Source of the DNA: Phytophthora colocasiae
Lineage: Eukaryota > Oomycota > Peronosporomycetes > Peronosporales > Peronosporaceae
DNA: 64,000 nt
Assembly: GCA_018806915.1 (NCBI GenBank)
Contig: JAGKQI010000071.1
Coordinates: 1 to 64,000, forward strand
Direction: 5' to 3'
In this document: piece after piece, positions 1-12,165 of the stretch
How the letters are laid out: the number at the start of each line of letters is the position of its first letter
How positions within the stretch are numbered: position 1 is the first letter of the stretch
Program-made: the position numbers and the translations under genes
The notes under the pieces: generated by a model
What the model saw: the letters and a program-made list of their open reading frames with translations, nothing else
What the model was told of the DNA's origin: nothing
The model's database searches: none

Positions 1-1946
1 GACAAACACGCTTTTACAAAGCGGCTGGCTTCGTCAACAAACACACAGAAGTAGCGACAAATCCTTTCGAGTATGATGGGTGTTTGATACGGCCCCCGCA
101 AGTATCTGGAGTGTGCTTTTTCACCCCGATCTGCCACTCCTCTCTGTTCGTCTGACCCGATCTCTGAAAGACTTACGCGTCATCTTTGCTCTCGATGCAC
201 GCCTCGCACTCTCTACGCCTGCCAAGTGCCTTAACACTGATAACTCCAGTTCGTTCCCATTTCGTCAGCCGCATGATCACTTCAAACGCATTTCGACCTG
301 GATGTCCAAGCCGCTTGTGCCACAAAAAGAATCTCACTCTTTACATCCGCACTGGCGGCTGCACAAAGTGCTGTTGGCCATTCTTCTTGAATTGTGTTCA
401 ATCTCAAAATGTACAACTTGCTCGCTGGGGAACAAGCTTTGCGTGCAACAACTCACCATCACCGGCAATTACCGTAGCATGAGGCTGGATTATCAAAATG
501 CACGGCTAAGTGGTCTGTACCACGCATTGCAACTTGCATTCGGACTGAAAACAGGTTGAATTGGATCGTCGGAACATAGTATACGTTCCGGAGCCACAAC
601 GTCTTCTTCCGCTTGATTTGCATTGTCCACTGTGACTCTCTTTGTCTCCAATACCCATGACTTGTAGCTCATAACTTACCACCGACTTTCTACTGCGGCT
701 GAAAATCGGACAGTAATTAACAAGAGGAATCCTTCGAGTACGTCATGTGTCGTGTCGGCTGCTGAATCCAGAATCCAATCAGAATTGCTCTTTGTCTTCA
801 TTCCGTAGCACCTAGCATCAATTGCCATAATTGCTGACTCCGAGCTTGATCTCGAGCTTATCGTCTCTTGACATCATGGCTTTCTCGCCATTGTCACGCT
901 TTCGATACTTTGCGAATCCACTACGAGAATAGCGACCATCATTGTCCTTTTGCCATCTGCTACTTCTTTCTGTCCCCGTCTCGTTTTCCGGTCTCTATCT
1001 CTGCTCGCTGATCTCTGTCTTGTCTTCGAGTTGGATCTCGATCATCATCGTGAAAGTCACTGTCATGTGATCTGCATGGCAGTGGAGTGTCTCCACCCGT
1101 GATCCTGCTTCTCACGATAAATTCTGCAAAGTCACGGATATAGTGTCCTCGCATATGGCAGTGAAGACATTTCTTTTTTCTTCCTTTGTCTTTTTGTACT
1201 TTGACTCTTGTCACTTCGCACGGTTTTTACCTTTCGGACACCAATGCTGACTTCACTTTTGATGCTTGGCGTCTGAGTCCTGCCCTTGTAACTGTTCTTG
1301 TCTCTCAATTTCCAAGTACGAACTCTCCAGCAGCTCCAAGCTTACTCAAGCACTCAAGCTCTGTGCTCTCTGCTAAAAAGATATGTACTAGGATACGGGC
1401 GTAAAATGTTCTCAAACTTGTCATTTAGTACCATCACTAAGATGTAAGGCTTCAAAGAAGTCTTGTAAAGGCAAACCCATGTTCTCAAGCTTCGTGAAGC
1501 CCTGCTTCAGCTCCTCAATAAACACTAGCCAAAGTTCTTTCCTCTTATCGTACTTCATCTCCATAACTAAAATGAGCTGGTGCACTAGTGATAACTTCCG
1601 GGTCGCACCTACGAACATCTTCCTCAGCCGTTCAAGTAAATTCCTAAATGGCGTAGACTCAGTCTTAAGCACTGTCTTGGAAAGATCTGGCGACAACGTC
1701 TTATTAATCTTCCAGCGTGCGTCCTTCCTGCGCCTCATGTGAACCTGTGTACCGCATCCGGCTGTTCGTCTTGTGACGGTACATCTTCAGGCTTTGATGC
1801 AGAAGTCTTCCCGGAATAGGCCTTTAGCATCCAAATCCTTGAGCTTCAGACGGCTATACCAGCCATTGAAGTCGCTTGCTCTGATCTTCCAGTACAGGAA
1901 CTGCATATAGCCTCTCTGTCACCAAACATGGCTTTCTTTCCGACAT
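1..1946 (-). pseudogene. Copia gag-protease-integrase, 5' part of leftmost copy
   Basis: Reading leftward from a gag start near 1946, the sequence matches the gag, zinc-knuckle, protease and early integrase regions of the clean copies at 27.5-29.4 kb. It is cut by the window edge inside integrase. The frame is lost every few tens of bases through small insertions and deletions, so no long reading frame survives. Gag matches lie at about 1421-1738 and the nucleic-acid-binding, Arg/Asp-rich stretch at about 960-1214. Whether the lesions are mutations or base-calling errors cannot be decided from sequence alone; the insertion bias favours errors. Confidence 0.8.
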
Positions 1947-2006
1947 GGTGGAGGGAAATGACTGATACACAGTAGGAACCTCCTTCGAGTCTTTGGGCTC
2001 ATAACC

Positions 2007-2157
2007 ACTTGCGAGCTAGGGGCAAAAGAAGTTATATTATCGATTAGTGAACTGTAGTATGCCCTTTTTGTAACCCTGGTTACATCTGCATATCTGTGCC
2101 GAAGAGTAGCAGCATCTTTACTGGCGTGAGGGGACTATCTCTCTTCTATCTGCAAGT
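2007..2157 (-). repeat. Copia LTR
   Basis: Matches the 154-bp LTR seen at 22408-22561 with a few indels. It begins ACTTGC and ends GCAAGT on the plus strand. The adjacent lower-coordinate sequence (1995-2006) is the primer-binding site reading GGGCTCATAACC on the plus strand, so this is the 5' LTR of the leftmost copy. Confidence 0.85.
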
Positions 2158-3971
2158 GCCCCACCTGATGCTTCTCGTAGGCTTATGTCTCTCTTCATGC
2201 ATTGGCATGACTTCGTAATGTATCTCTGTGTTTCTGTCGAAAGTTACCCTCATTAATCGACTTTGTGAACATGAGATTCTGCAACATTGTCTGCATTTAC
2301 GAATTTTCTTCACTTCAATTTCGTGTTGCTCTTTAAGCTTCTCACGAATAAAGTGGTGTCCTGATATCTATATGCTTTGTTCGTGAATGAAATTCTGGGT
2401 TCTTTTTTGCAATTTTCAATGCACTAGCATTGTCCACATAGACATCAGTCGTACTCTGGCTGCTTCTTCAGCAGTTCTCTGCTCATCATTCTCCAAATGT
2501 ATAATCTCTTGTACTAACATGCCTTTCTCTTAAATGAGATGTACTACTGCCTCAGTGGTGTGCAAAGCCACAGTCTTTTCTAAGCTTGACTGCACCACGA
2601 CACTAAGCTTTCACCGAGCATCGTCACATACCCTGCAATCGAATGTCAGATCGGGATGGCGTAGCAAAATCTGCGTCACTAAACGCCTTATCATCTTTAG
2701 CTGCAAGGGCTGCAATGTGTTTGGTTCCGCCAAGCACTAACTCCATAGCGTCTTTTGTCTGTTTCAAATACCTCATGATAGTCTTTACTGCTCGCCACTG
2801 TAGGCGATTCCTCGGGTTCGCTAAGAGACTGACTGCACTCTTTACTGCGAATGCTATATCTGGCCGTGTCCCGAGCATTAGATACATCTTTCAGGAGCCT
2901 ACGGCAGCTCTTGTACGGCTTTCCTTTCATGAGTCTCTACCTCATCTCGATCCACTTCACGGCACAACTCTTTTGTTAATAGTAGCTCTGACACTAGGAA
3001 TCCATGCCCCATTACACGTGCTCATGCCAAATTTTTCTAGCAACTATCTCCGTGTACTCTCCTTTGTGAGATTCCTAATCTCTCTTTTGCTTCTGTCTCT
3101 TTGAATTTCCCAGCCCAGGAATAGTAGTGAACAGGACCAAGGTCTTTCATCTTGAAGCGTGATTCAAGCATCTTTGCTTAAATTCACTCCACTGTATCTG
3201 ATGTGGGTGCAAACAATAGCAGATCGTCCACATAGATAGCAATGAAGCAAGGTGCTCCTTTCACAAACTTTCACTCCCACACATGCCTCCGTCTGCAGCA
3301 TGGTGAATCCGTTCTTCTCTAACCACTCTCTCAAAACTCTGTACCACACTTTCCGTTGAGCTTGCTTAAGTCCATAGAGTGATTTCTTCAGTCTACAAGC
3401 TTTCTGGGATCTGAAAAACCTTCTGGCTGCTCCATGAATACAGTGACATCCTAGTTCACCGTTCCAAGAACAACGCTGTTGTTACGTCCATCTGATGGAC
3501 CTCATAGTCTTGTACAGCAGCGTAATCCAAGCAAGAACCGCAGCGATTCCGAATCGGAAACAACTGGAGCAAATACCTTCTAGTGTAAAGTCAACCCCGT
3601 ACTCTTGCAAATAGCCTTTAATCACTTTCAACCGAGCTTTGCGTAATTCCTCCTCGATTGATCCATTTGCTCGATACTTGGACACTCGAAACACCCATCT
3701 ACTCCTCAGTATTTTTCATCCCTGGTGTTCGGCCGGAACGAGCTCCCATGTCAAATTCCTCCATGAGGGAGTCGTATTCTCCTTGCGCTGCTTGTTGTTT
3801 CCACTGCATAAACTCTAATGCCAGATGCCATTGCTTCTTCCAACGTTGCTGGCTCTTCAATCACTCTTTGCAGAACATCACTACTAATACTTCAGCATGC
3901 CACTTATTCATGACACTCTTCACAAAAAGTCCTTTCTCGAGCTCTCTCATCACTCTTCTGACTCTATCTCT
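2158..3971 (-). mobile_element. Truncated copia unit (RT-RNase H only)
   Basis: Contains only the reverse transcriptase and RNase H portion of pol between two LTRs, without gag, protease or integrase. Its 5' end (high coordinate) joins the LTR at the same base as the three other truncated units, inside the codons before the Glu-Ile-Glu-Ser-Ser-Asp stretch of the integrase-RT linker. Many frameshifts. Recognisable fragments include the RT palm at about 3164-3349 and the RNase H part at about 2624-2887. Confidence 0.8.
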
Positions 3972-4129
3972 ACTTGCGAGCTAGGGGGCAAAAGAAGTTA
4001 TATTATCGATTAGACTTTCTCAACTGTAGTGTACCCTTCCTTGTAACCCTGGTTACATCTGCATTATCTGTGCCGAGAGAGTAGCAGCATCTTTACTGGC
4101 GTGAGACCTATTCTCTTCTATCTGCAAGT
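3972..4129 (-). repeat. Copia LTR
   Basis: Copy of the family LTR with small insertions. It lies between two consecutive truncated units, an arrangement not found in the clean part of the array. Confidence 0.85.
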
Positions 4130-5950
4130 GCCCCACCTGATGCTTCTCGTAGGCTTTATGTCTCTTCCATGCATTGGCATGACTCGCTAATGTATCTCTG
4201 TGTTTCTCGAAAGTTACCCTCGGTAACGACTTTGTAGAACATATTCTCCGCAACATTGTCTGCAAATTCTTGCAATTTTCTTCACTTCAATTTCCTGTGT
4301 TGCTCTTGCTTCTCACGAATAAAGTGGTGTGTCTGATATCTATATGCGTTTTGTTCGTGAATGAAATTCTGGAGTTCTTTTGCAATTTTCAATGCACTAG
4401 CATATTGGTCCACATAGACATCAGTCGTCTCTGGCTGCTTCTTCAGCAGTTCCCCTGCTCATCATTCTCAAATGTATAATCTCTTGTACTAACATGCTCA
4501 ATATAAGATGTACTCTGCTCCTCAGTGGTGTGCAAAGCCAACAGTCTTTTTCTGGCTTGACTGCACCACGACACTAAGCTTTCACCGAGCAGCGCGTCAC
4601 ATACCCTGCAATCGAACGTGTCGATCGGGATGACCTAGCAAAATCTGCGTCACTAAACGCTATCATCTTTTTAGCTGCAAGGGGCTACCAATGTGTTTGG
4701 TTCCGCCAAGCAACTAACCCATAGTCTTTTGTCTGTTTCAAATAATTCATGATAGTCTTTACTGCTCGCCACTGAGCGATTCCTGGAGTTCGCTAAGAAC
4801 TGACTGCATTCCCTTGACTGCCCAGAATGCTATATCTGGCCGTGTCCCGAGCATTAGATACATCAGGGAGCTTACGGCAGCTCTGTACGGCTTTCCTTTC
4901 ATGAGTTCTACTCAATCGATCACTTGCGCACAACTCCTTTTGTTAATAGTAGGCTCTGGAAAGCTTACTAGGAATCTGTCACCCCATTACACGTGCTCAT
5001 GCCCAAATTTTTTTGCAACCCACACTTCTCCATGTACTTCCTTTTTGTGAGATCTCTAATCTCTCTTTTGCTTCTGTCTCTTTGAATTTCCCAGCCCAGA
5101 ATATAGTGAACAGGACCAAGGTCTTTCATCTTGAAAGCGTGATCTGCAAGCATCCTTCTTAAATTCACTCACTGTATCTGATGTGGGTGCAAACAATAGC
5201 AGATCGTCCACATAGATATGCAATGAAGCAAGGTGCTCCTTTCACAAACTTCACTCCCACACATGCCTCCGTCTGCAGCATGGTGAATCCGTTCTTCTCT
5301 AACCACTCTCTCAAGAACTCTGTACCACACTCAGTTTGAGCTTGCTTAGAGTCCATAGCCAGTGATTTCTTCTAGTCTACTAAGCTTGGGATCTGAAAAA
5401 CCTTCTTGGCTGCTCGCATGAATACAGTGACATCTAGTTCACCGTCTGGCAAAGAACGCTGTTGTTACGTCCATCTGATGGACCTCTATAGTCTTGTAGG
5501 CAGCAGCGAATCCAAGCAAGAACCGCAGTGTTGATTCGAATCGAACAACTGGAGCAAATACCTCTAGGTGTGAGTCAACCTCCGTACTCTTGCAAATAGC
5601 CTTTAATCTTCAATACCTAACCGAGCTTTGTAACCTCTCGATTGATCCATTTGCTCGATACTTCGACACGAAACACCCATCTACTCCTCGAGTATTTTTC
5701 TATCCCTGGTGTTCGCGAACGAGCTCCCATGTCAAATTCCCTCCATGAGGGAGTCGTATTCTCCTTGCGCTGCTTTTGTTTCCACTGCATAAACTCACCA
5801 GATGCCATTGCTTCTTCCAATGTTGCTGGCCTCTTTCCAATCACTCTTGCAGACATCACTACTTGGTACTTCAGCATGCCACTTATTCATGACACTCTTC
5901 CACAAAGTCCTTTCTTGAGGCTCTTCTTCATCACTTCGACTTCTATCTCT
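4130..5950 (-). mobile_element. Truncated copia unit (RT-RNase H only)
   Basis: Second truncated unit in direct succession, with the same 5' junction to the LTR as the other truncated units. It runs from the linker (about 5617-5877) through RT (about 4968-5356) to the end of RNase H (about 4180). About 100 bp longer than its clean counterparts at 15555-17260 and 22562-24275 because of scattered small insertions, which break every frame. Confidence 0.8.
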
Positions 5951-6120
5951 ACTTGCGAGCTAGGGGGGCAAAAAGTAGTTATATTATCGATTAGACTTTT
6001 CTCTCAACTGTAGTGTACCCCTTTTGTAACCTTCTGGTTACATCTGCCATATCTGTGCCGAAGAGTAGCAGCATCTTTGTACATTTGGCGTGAGGACTAT
6101 TCTCTCTCTATCTGCCAAGT
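5951..6120 (-). repeat. Copia LTR
   Basis: Family LTR inflated to about 170 bp by small insertions. It serves as the 3' LTR of the full copy on its right and borders the truncated unit on its left. Confidence 0.85.
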
Positions 6121-9100
6121 GCCCCACCTGATGCTTCTCGTAGGCTTATGTCTCTTCATGCATTGGCATGACTCTGTAATGTATCTCTGTGTTTCTCGAA
6201 AGTTACCCTCGGTAACGACTTTGTGAACATATCTGCACAACATTGTTCTGCACTTGCACATTTTCTTCACTTCTAATTTCGTGTTAGCTCTTGCTTCTCA
6301 CGAATAAAAGTGGTGTCTGATATCTATATGCTTTGTTCGTGAATGAAATTCTGGGTTCTTTGCAATTCTCTTTCAATGCACTAGCATTGTCCACATAGAC
6401 ATCAGTCGTCTCTGGCTGCTTCTTCAGCAGTGCCCTCTGCCTCATCATTCTCAAATGTATATAATCTCTCTTGTACTAACATGCTCAATGAGATGTACTC
6501 ATTCTCAGTGGTGTGCAAAGCCACAGTCTTTCTCTTGTCGACTGCAACCACGACACTAAGCTTTCACCGAGCATCGTCACATACCCCTGCAATCAGAATG
6601 TCGATCGGGATGACTAGCATAAATCTTGCGTCACTAAATTCGCTATCATGCTTTAGCTGCAAGGGGCTACCAATGTGTTTGGTTCCGCCAAGCACTAACC
6701 CATAGTCTTTTGTCTGTTTTGTAAATACCTCATGATTAGTCTTTACCGTTGCTCGCCACTGAGCGATTCCATGGGTTCGCTGAAGAACTGACTGTATTCC
6801 TTACTGCCCGAATGTGCTATATCTTGGCCGTGTCCCGGGAGCATTAGATACATCAGGGAGCCTTACGGCAGCTCTGGTAACGGCTTTCTTCCTTTCATGA
6901 GTTCTACCTCATCTCGACACTCACTTGCGCACAACTCTTGTTAATAGTAGCTCTGGCTTACTAGGAATCCGTACCCCATTACACGTGCTCATGCCAAATT
7001 TTTTTCTAGCAACTTCTCCGTGCATACTTCCTTTGTGAGATTCTAATCTCTCTTTGCTTCTGTCTCTTTGAATTTCCCAGCCCAGAATATAGTGAACAGG
7101 ACCACAAGGTCTTTTCATCTTGAAGCGTGATTCAAGCATCTTCTTAAATTCACTCACTGTATCTGGGATGTGGGTGCAAACAATAGCAGATCGTCCTATT
7201 ACATAGATAGCAATGAAGCAAGGTGCTCCGCTTTCACAAACTTCTACTCCCACACATGCCTCCGTCTGCAGCATGGTGAATCCCGTTCTTCTCTAACCAC
7301 TCTCTCAAAAACTCTGTCACCACACTTCGTTGTAGGCTTGCTGTGCAAAGTCCATAGAGTGATTTCCTTCAGTCTACAAGCTTTCTGGGATCTGAAAAAC
7401 CTTCATGGCTGCTCCATGAATACAGTGACATCCTCAGTTCACCGTTCAAGAACGCTGTTGTTACGTCCATCTGATGGACTCCCTGCTATAGTCTTGTACA
7501 ATACAGCAGTGCGTAATCCAAGCAAGAACCGCAGCGATTCGAATCGAACAACTGGAGCGAAATACTCTAGGTAGTTTCAACCCTGTACTTCTTGCAAATA
7601 GCCTTTAATCACTAACCGAGCTTTGTACCTCTCGATTGATCCATTTGCTCGATACTTTCGATTAATGAGAAACACCCATCTACTCCTCAGCATTTTCATC
7701 CCTGGTGTTCGCGGAACGAGCTCCCATGTCAAATTCTCCATGAGGGAGTCAGTATTCTCCTTGCGCTGCTTGTTTCACTGCATAAACTCACCAGATGCCA
7801 TTGCTTCTTCCAATGTTGCTGGCTCTTCAATCTACCTCTTTGCAGACATCACTACTACTTCAGCATGCCAACTTATTCACTGACACTCTTCACAAAGTCC
7901 TTTCGAGCTCTCTCTTCATCACTTGACTCTATCTCTTTTGTCATTAAGCACAAAGTCATTCATCCACCTTGGTGGCTTACTCTGACGTCCACTGCTGCGA
8001 GTGACTGTCGGGCTTCAATGGAGTTCTCACACTATCACTATCTATCTTCCTCTTTAAATACCTCTCTTAATCCTTTTCTCTTTCAGTTTGATCGTGTCTT
8101 CTGTCTTTCTACCTCGTTGATTCTGAACGAGAGCTGCTGTCATTGTGTTAGGCCTTCAGGTGGCTTTGACCAGAAACACCTGCTCCGGATGCTTCGTGCT
8201 GCACTACACGATCAACTGCTACAGGTAACTGATCTCTCATCCACTCCAGACTCTTGCACGCTTCTTTCAGCGGCATGTCTGGATGTAAATCTCGTCAGAT
8301 TCACATGTAGTACTTCCAATAGCCTGGCAATTCTTCTAGGAACCCCAGCACCTCGGGCAAGCTTTAGAGACGCGATATACTTCCTCTCTCTCGATAAGCT
8401 TCCAGCTGGTTTTGGATCGATCCAGCACTCATACTTTCCACATTGATCGGATCGTGGAATTTCCAAGCGATCTTGGTGCTTCACCACCAATTCCAAGTAA
8501 TCTGCATTGCCAGTGTCTGGTCATAGAGTCGGCTTTGGCTATATCGACAATATGCTGCACACCGTCACCAAGTTCAATGTCTCCGTCAGTGTGCTTTCAC
8601 CTCGCTGGAATGGTCACCAGGAGCGTCACCTGTACACCTGCTGCTGTCACCACTGGTTCGTTCAATTGGCAGCAAATAGTTGTAGAGGTGGGCGAATTGC
8701 TTCATGGTCATCAAAGCTTTCCTCCTAGGAATCTCCGTGCACGTCTCTTCTGCTGTTGTTCTTTGCTTTCGCTCACGAATGAGCTTTTTGTTCTTCTTTG
8801 CTTTGCATCAATGGAGGGCAACTTCGGAAAACGACTTCTCGTCGAACAGAACAGTGTGGCTGTACACCGGCCTTCCAAATGTCTCGCAGTCCAAAAGTTT
8901 GTATGGCCTCTTCCGATCTCTTGGATATCCCACAAAGATCAATCTCTCTCCTGGCGCGCTTTTCCAATTTCCTCTCTCTTGTCGCCTTTCTTCCGGAGGA
9001 ATACATATGACATAATACGCAAGACAACCAAACACACGAAGGTTAGCTTTTAGTGGTAGTGGACTACTTCCAAACCACATCTTGTAGGGAGATTCCGCCT

Positions 9101-11467
9101 TGTTTGCTTCGAGCTGGTAGCAGAAATTCACACGCAGTGGTACGCACTCGTGACGGCAGCTTCACCCCACATTTGCTCTGGCAAATTTCCTTCGAACAGC
9201 AGTTGACAACGTATTCTCTAGCGATGGTCCTTATCAATCCGCTCTGCAATACTGTTATGTCTCAGGAGTTTTCTTCACTGTCAAGCCGTGCAATCCATTC
9301 CTCGTAGCTCTTTCTCACAGATGTCTTTCAGCTTCACAAATTCTTTTGCTGAATCCACTGTTGAGGCACTTCATCTTCATATTCTTCACTTGTCGCTCAA
9401 CATTCCAGTCGGTACTTGTCGAGATATCTCATATAGATCTCCTTTCTTTCATGCATGACAAACACTGCTTACAAAGCTGGCTGGCTTTCGTCAACAAACA
9501 CACAGAAGTAAAGCGACAACCGGAGTATGAGGGTGCGTTTGATACGGCCCCAAAGTATCTGAGTGTGCTTTTTCACCTGATCTGCCCACTCCCTCTCTGT
9601 TCGTCTGACCCGATCCTTGAAAGACTTACGCGTCATCTTGCTCTCGGATGCACGCCTCGCACTCTCTACGCCTTCAAGCGCTCTTATAACACTGATAACT
9701 CCAGTCTGTTTCCATTTCTCGTCACGCATGATTCACTTCAAACGCACTTTTCTGACCTGGATGCTCCAAGCCGCTTACATGCCACAAAAGAATCTTCACT
9801 CTTTACATCCCGCACTGGCGGCTGCACAAATTGTTACTGTTGGCCATTCTTCTTGAATTGTGTTCAATCTCAAAATGCTACAACTTGCTCGCTGGAGACA
9901 AGTTTGCCGCAATAACTCCACCATCACCGGCAATTACCGTAGCATAGGGCTGGATTATCAAAGTGCGCACGGCTAAGATGGTCTGTACTTAACGCATTGC
10001 AATCTTGCATTCGGACTGAAAACAGGTTGAATTGGATCATCGGAACATAGTATACGTTCCGGAGCCACAAACGTCTTCTTCCCTTTGATTTGTATCCACT
10101 GTGACTCTTGTCTCCAATACCCCATGACTTGTAGTTCATGCTTACTACACCGACTTCTACTGCGGCTGAAATCGGACAGTAATTAACAAGAGAATCGCTT
10201 TCGAGTGAGCGTCATGTGTCGTGTGGCTGCTGAATCCAGGAATCCAATCGTTGTTTTGTCTTCATTCCGTAGCACTCTAGCATCATCAATTGCCATAATT
10301 GCTGACTCCGAAAGCTTTGGATCTCGAGCTATCGTCTCTTGACATCATGGCTTTCTCGCCATTGTCACGCTTTCGATACTTCCGCGAATCACTACGAGAA
10401 TAGCTGAACCATCATTGTCCTTGCCATCTCTTACTTCTCTTTCTGTCCCCGTCTCGTTTTCGGTCTCCTATCTCGCTCGCGATCTCTGTCTTGTCTTCGA
10501 GTTGGATCTCGATCATCATCGTGAAAGTCACGTCGTGATCTGCATGGCAGTGGATGTCCCTCCCACACCGTGATCCTGCTTCACGATAAATTCTGCAGTC
10601 ACGCCGATATAGTGTCCTCGCATATGGCAGTGAAGACATTTCTTTTCTTCCTTGTCTTTTGTACTTTGACTCTTGTCACTTCCACGGTTTTTACCTTTCG
10701 ACACCAATGCTGACTCTCACTGATGCTTTGGCGTCTGAGTCCTGCCCTTGTAACTGTTCTTGTCTCTCAATTTCCAAGTACGAACTCTCCAGCACAGCTC
10801 CACAAGCTTATCAGAACCAAGCTCTGTGCTCTCTGCTAAAGAATGTACTAGATACGGGGCGTAAAATGTTCCTCAAACTTGTCATTTAAGTACCATCACT
10901 AAGATGTAAGGCTTCAAAAGGGGAGTGCTTGTAAAGGCAAACCCGATGTTCTCAAGCTTCGTAGAAGCTTCTCCAAGCTTCAGCTCCTCGATAAACACTA
11001 GTAAAAGTTCTTTCCTTCTCGTACTTCATCTCCATAACTGCACACGGAGCTGGTGCACTAGTGATAACTTCGTCGCACTTCTACGAACATCTTCCTCAGC
11101 CGTTCGGCAAGTACCCCAAATGGCGTAGACGTCCATCTTCCACTGTCTTGGAAAGATCTGGCGACAACGTCTTGTCAATCTTCCAGCGTGCATCCTTCCC
11201 TGCGCTTCATGTGGACCTTTGTACTCATCCGGCTGTTCGGTCTTGTGACGGTACATCTTCAGGCTTTGTGCAGAAAAGTCTTCATAGAGCCTTTAGCATC
11301 CTTCAGGCTTCAGACGAGCTATACATTGAAGTCGCTGCTCTGATCTTCCAGTACCAGGGAATTGCATAGCCTCTCTGTCTGGCTTTCTTCTCTTACCCCG
11401 ATCATGAGTGAAAGGATCGATGACTGATACAGTAGAAATCCTTCGAGTCTTTGGGCTCCACTATACC
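6121..11467 (-). mobile_element. Full-length copia copy, indel-riddled
   Basis: All parts of the family are present in minus order: gag near 11.39-10.9 kb, zinc knuckle and Arg-rich tail at about 10.7-10.4, protease near 10.2, integrase from about 9.8 to 8.7, a Lys/Arg/Ser-rich linker at about 8.5-8.0, RT at about 7.9-6.95 and RNase H down to about 6.2 kb. The internal length is about 5.35 kb against 5.0 kb in the clean copies. The excess is many 1-6 base insertions spread evenly, so no domain is open over its full length. The preservation of all domains with evenly spread insertions looks more like poor consensus than old decay. Confidence 0.82.
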
Positions 11468-11631
11468 ACTTGCAGAATAGGGGCAAAAGAAGTTAGTATT
11501 ATCGATTAGACTTTCTCAACTGCTTACTACCCCTTTTGTAATCCCTGGTTACATCTGCATATCTATTGTGCCGAGTAGTAGCATCTTTACGCATGGCGTG
11601 AAAGACTATTCTCTTCTAGCTTTCTGCAAGT
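11468..11631 (-). repeat. Copia LTR, 5' LTR of the copy at 6121-11467
   Basis: Family LTR with scattered indels, followed at higher coordinates by about 75 bp of RNase H 3' end and then the palindrome centre. Confidence 0.8.
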
Positions 11632-11817
11632 GTTTCACCTGGATCTTCGTATCTATATATCTTCATGGCATTGGCATGACTCGTAAATTGTATCCTCTGT
11701 GTTTCTCGAAAGATTCACCTCGGTAACGACTCTCTGTGAAACACAGAAGATGCATTACGAAAGTCATGCCAATGCATGAAGAGACAGTAAGCCTCACGAG
11801 ATAGCACAGTGTAAGGC

Positions 11818-11976
11818 ACTTTGCAGATAGAAGAGAATAGTCTCACGCCAGCTAAAGATGCTGCTACTCTTCGGCACAGATATGCAGATCGTAACCAGTG
11901 GTTACAAAAGGGGTACACTACAGTTGAGAAAGTCTAATCGATAATATAATCTCTCTTTGCCCCCTAGCTCGCAAGT
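11818..11976 (+). repeat. Inverted copia LTR inside the palindrome
   Basis: The only LTR of the array in plus orientation. It is followed by a damaged primer-binding site, a leader and the first codons of gag before the break at 12165. Confidence 0.8.
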
Positions 11977-12165
11977 GTTCTTTATGAGCCCAAAGACTCG
12001 AAGGAGTGTTCCTACTGTGTATCAGTCATTTCACCATGTCGGGAAGAGAAGAAAGCCAGACAGAGAGGCTATGCAGTTCCTGTACTGGAAGATCAGACGC
12101 AGCGACTTCACATGGCTGGTATAACCGTCTTTAGTTTCATGTTGGATGCCAAAGGCTCTATAAAG

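Larger units (their letters stand above)
11266..12165. repeat. Palindrome: inverted copy of LTR plus gag start
   Basis: The left arm (about 11266-11705, minus-sense) holds gag start, leader, LTR and RNase H end. The right arm (about 11738-12165) holds the same segments in reverse, with a plus-strand gag start at about 12036. About 30 bp separate the arms. At 12165 the sequence switches abruptly from plus-sense gag to the minus-sense integrase-RT linker of the next copy. Seen directly. A fold-back read (missed adapter) or a true inverted duplication would both produce this. Confidence 0.85.
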
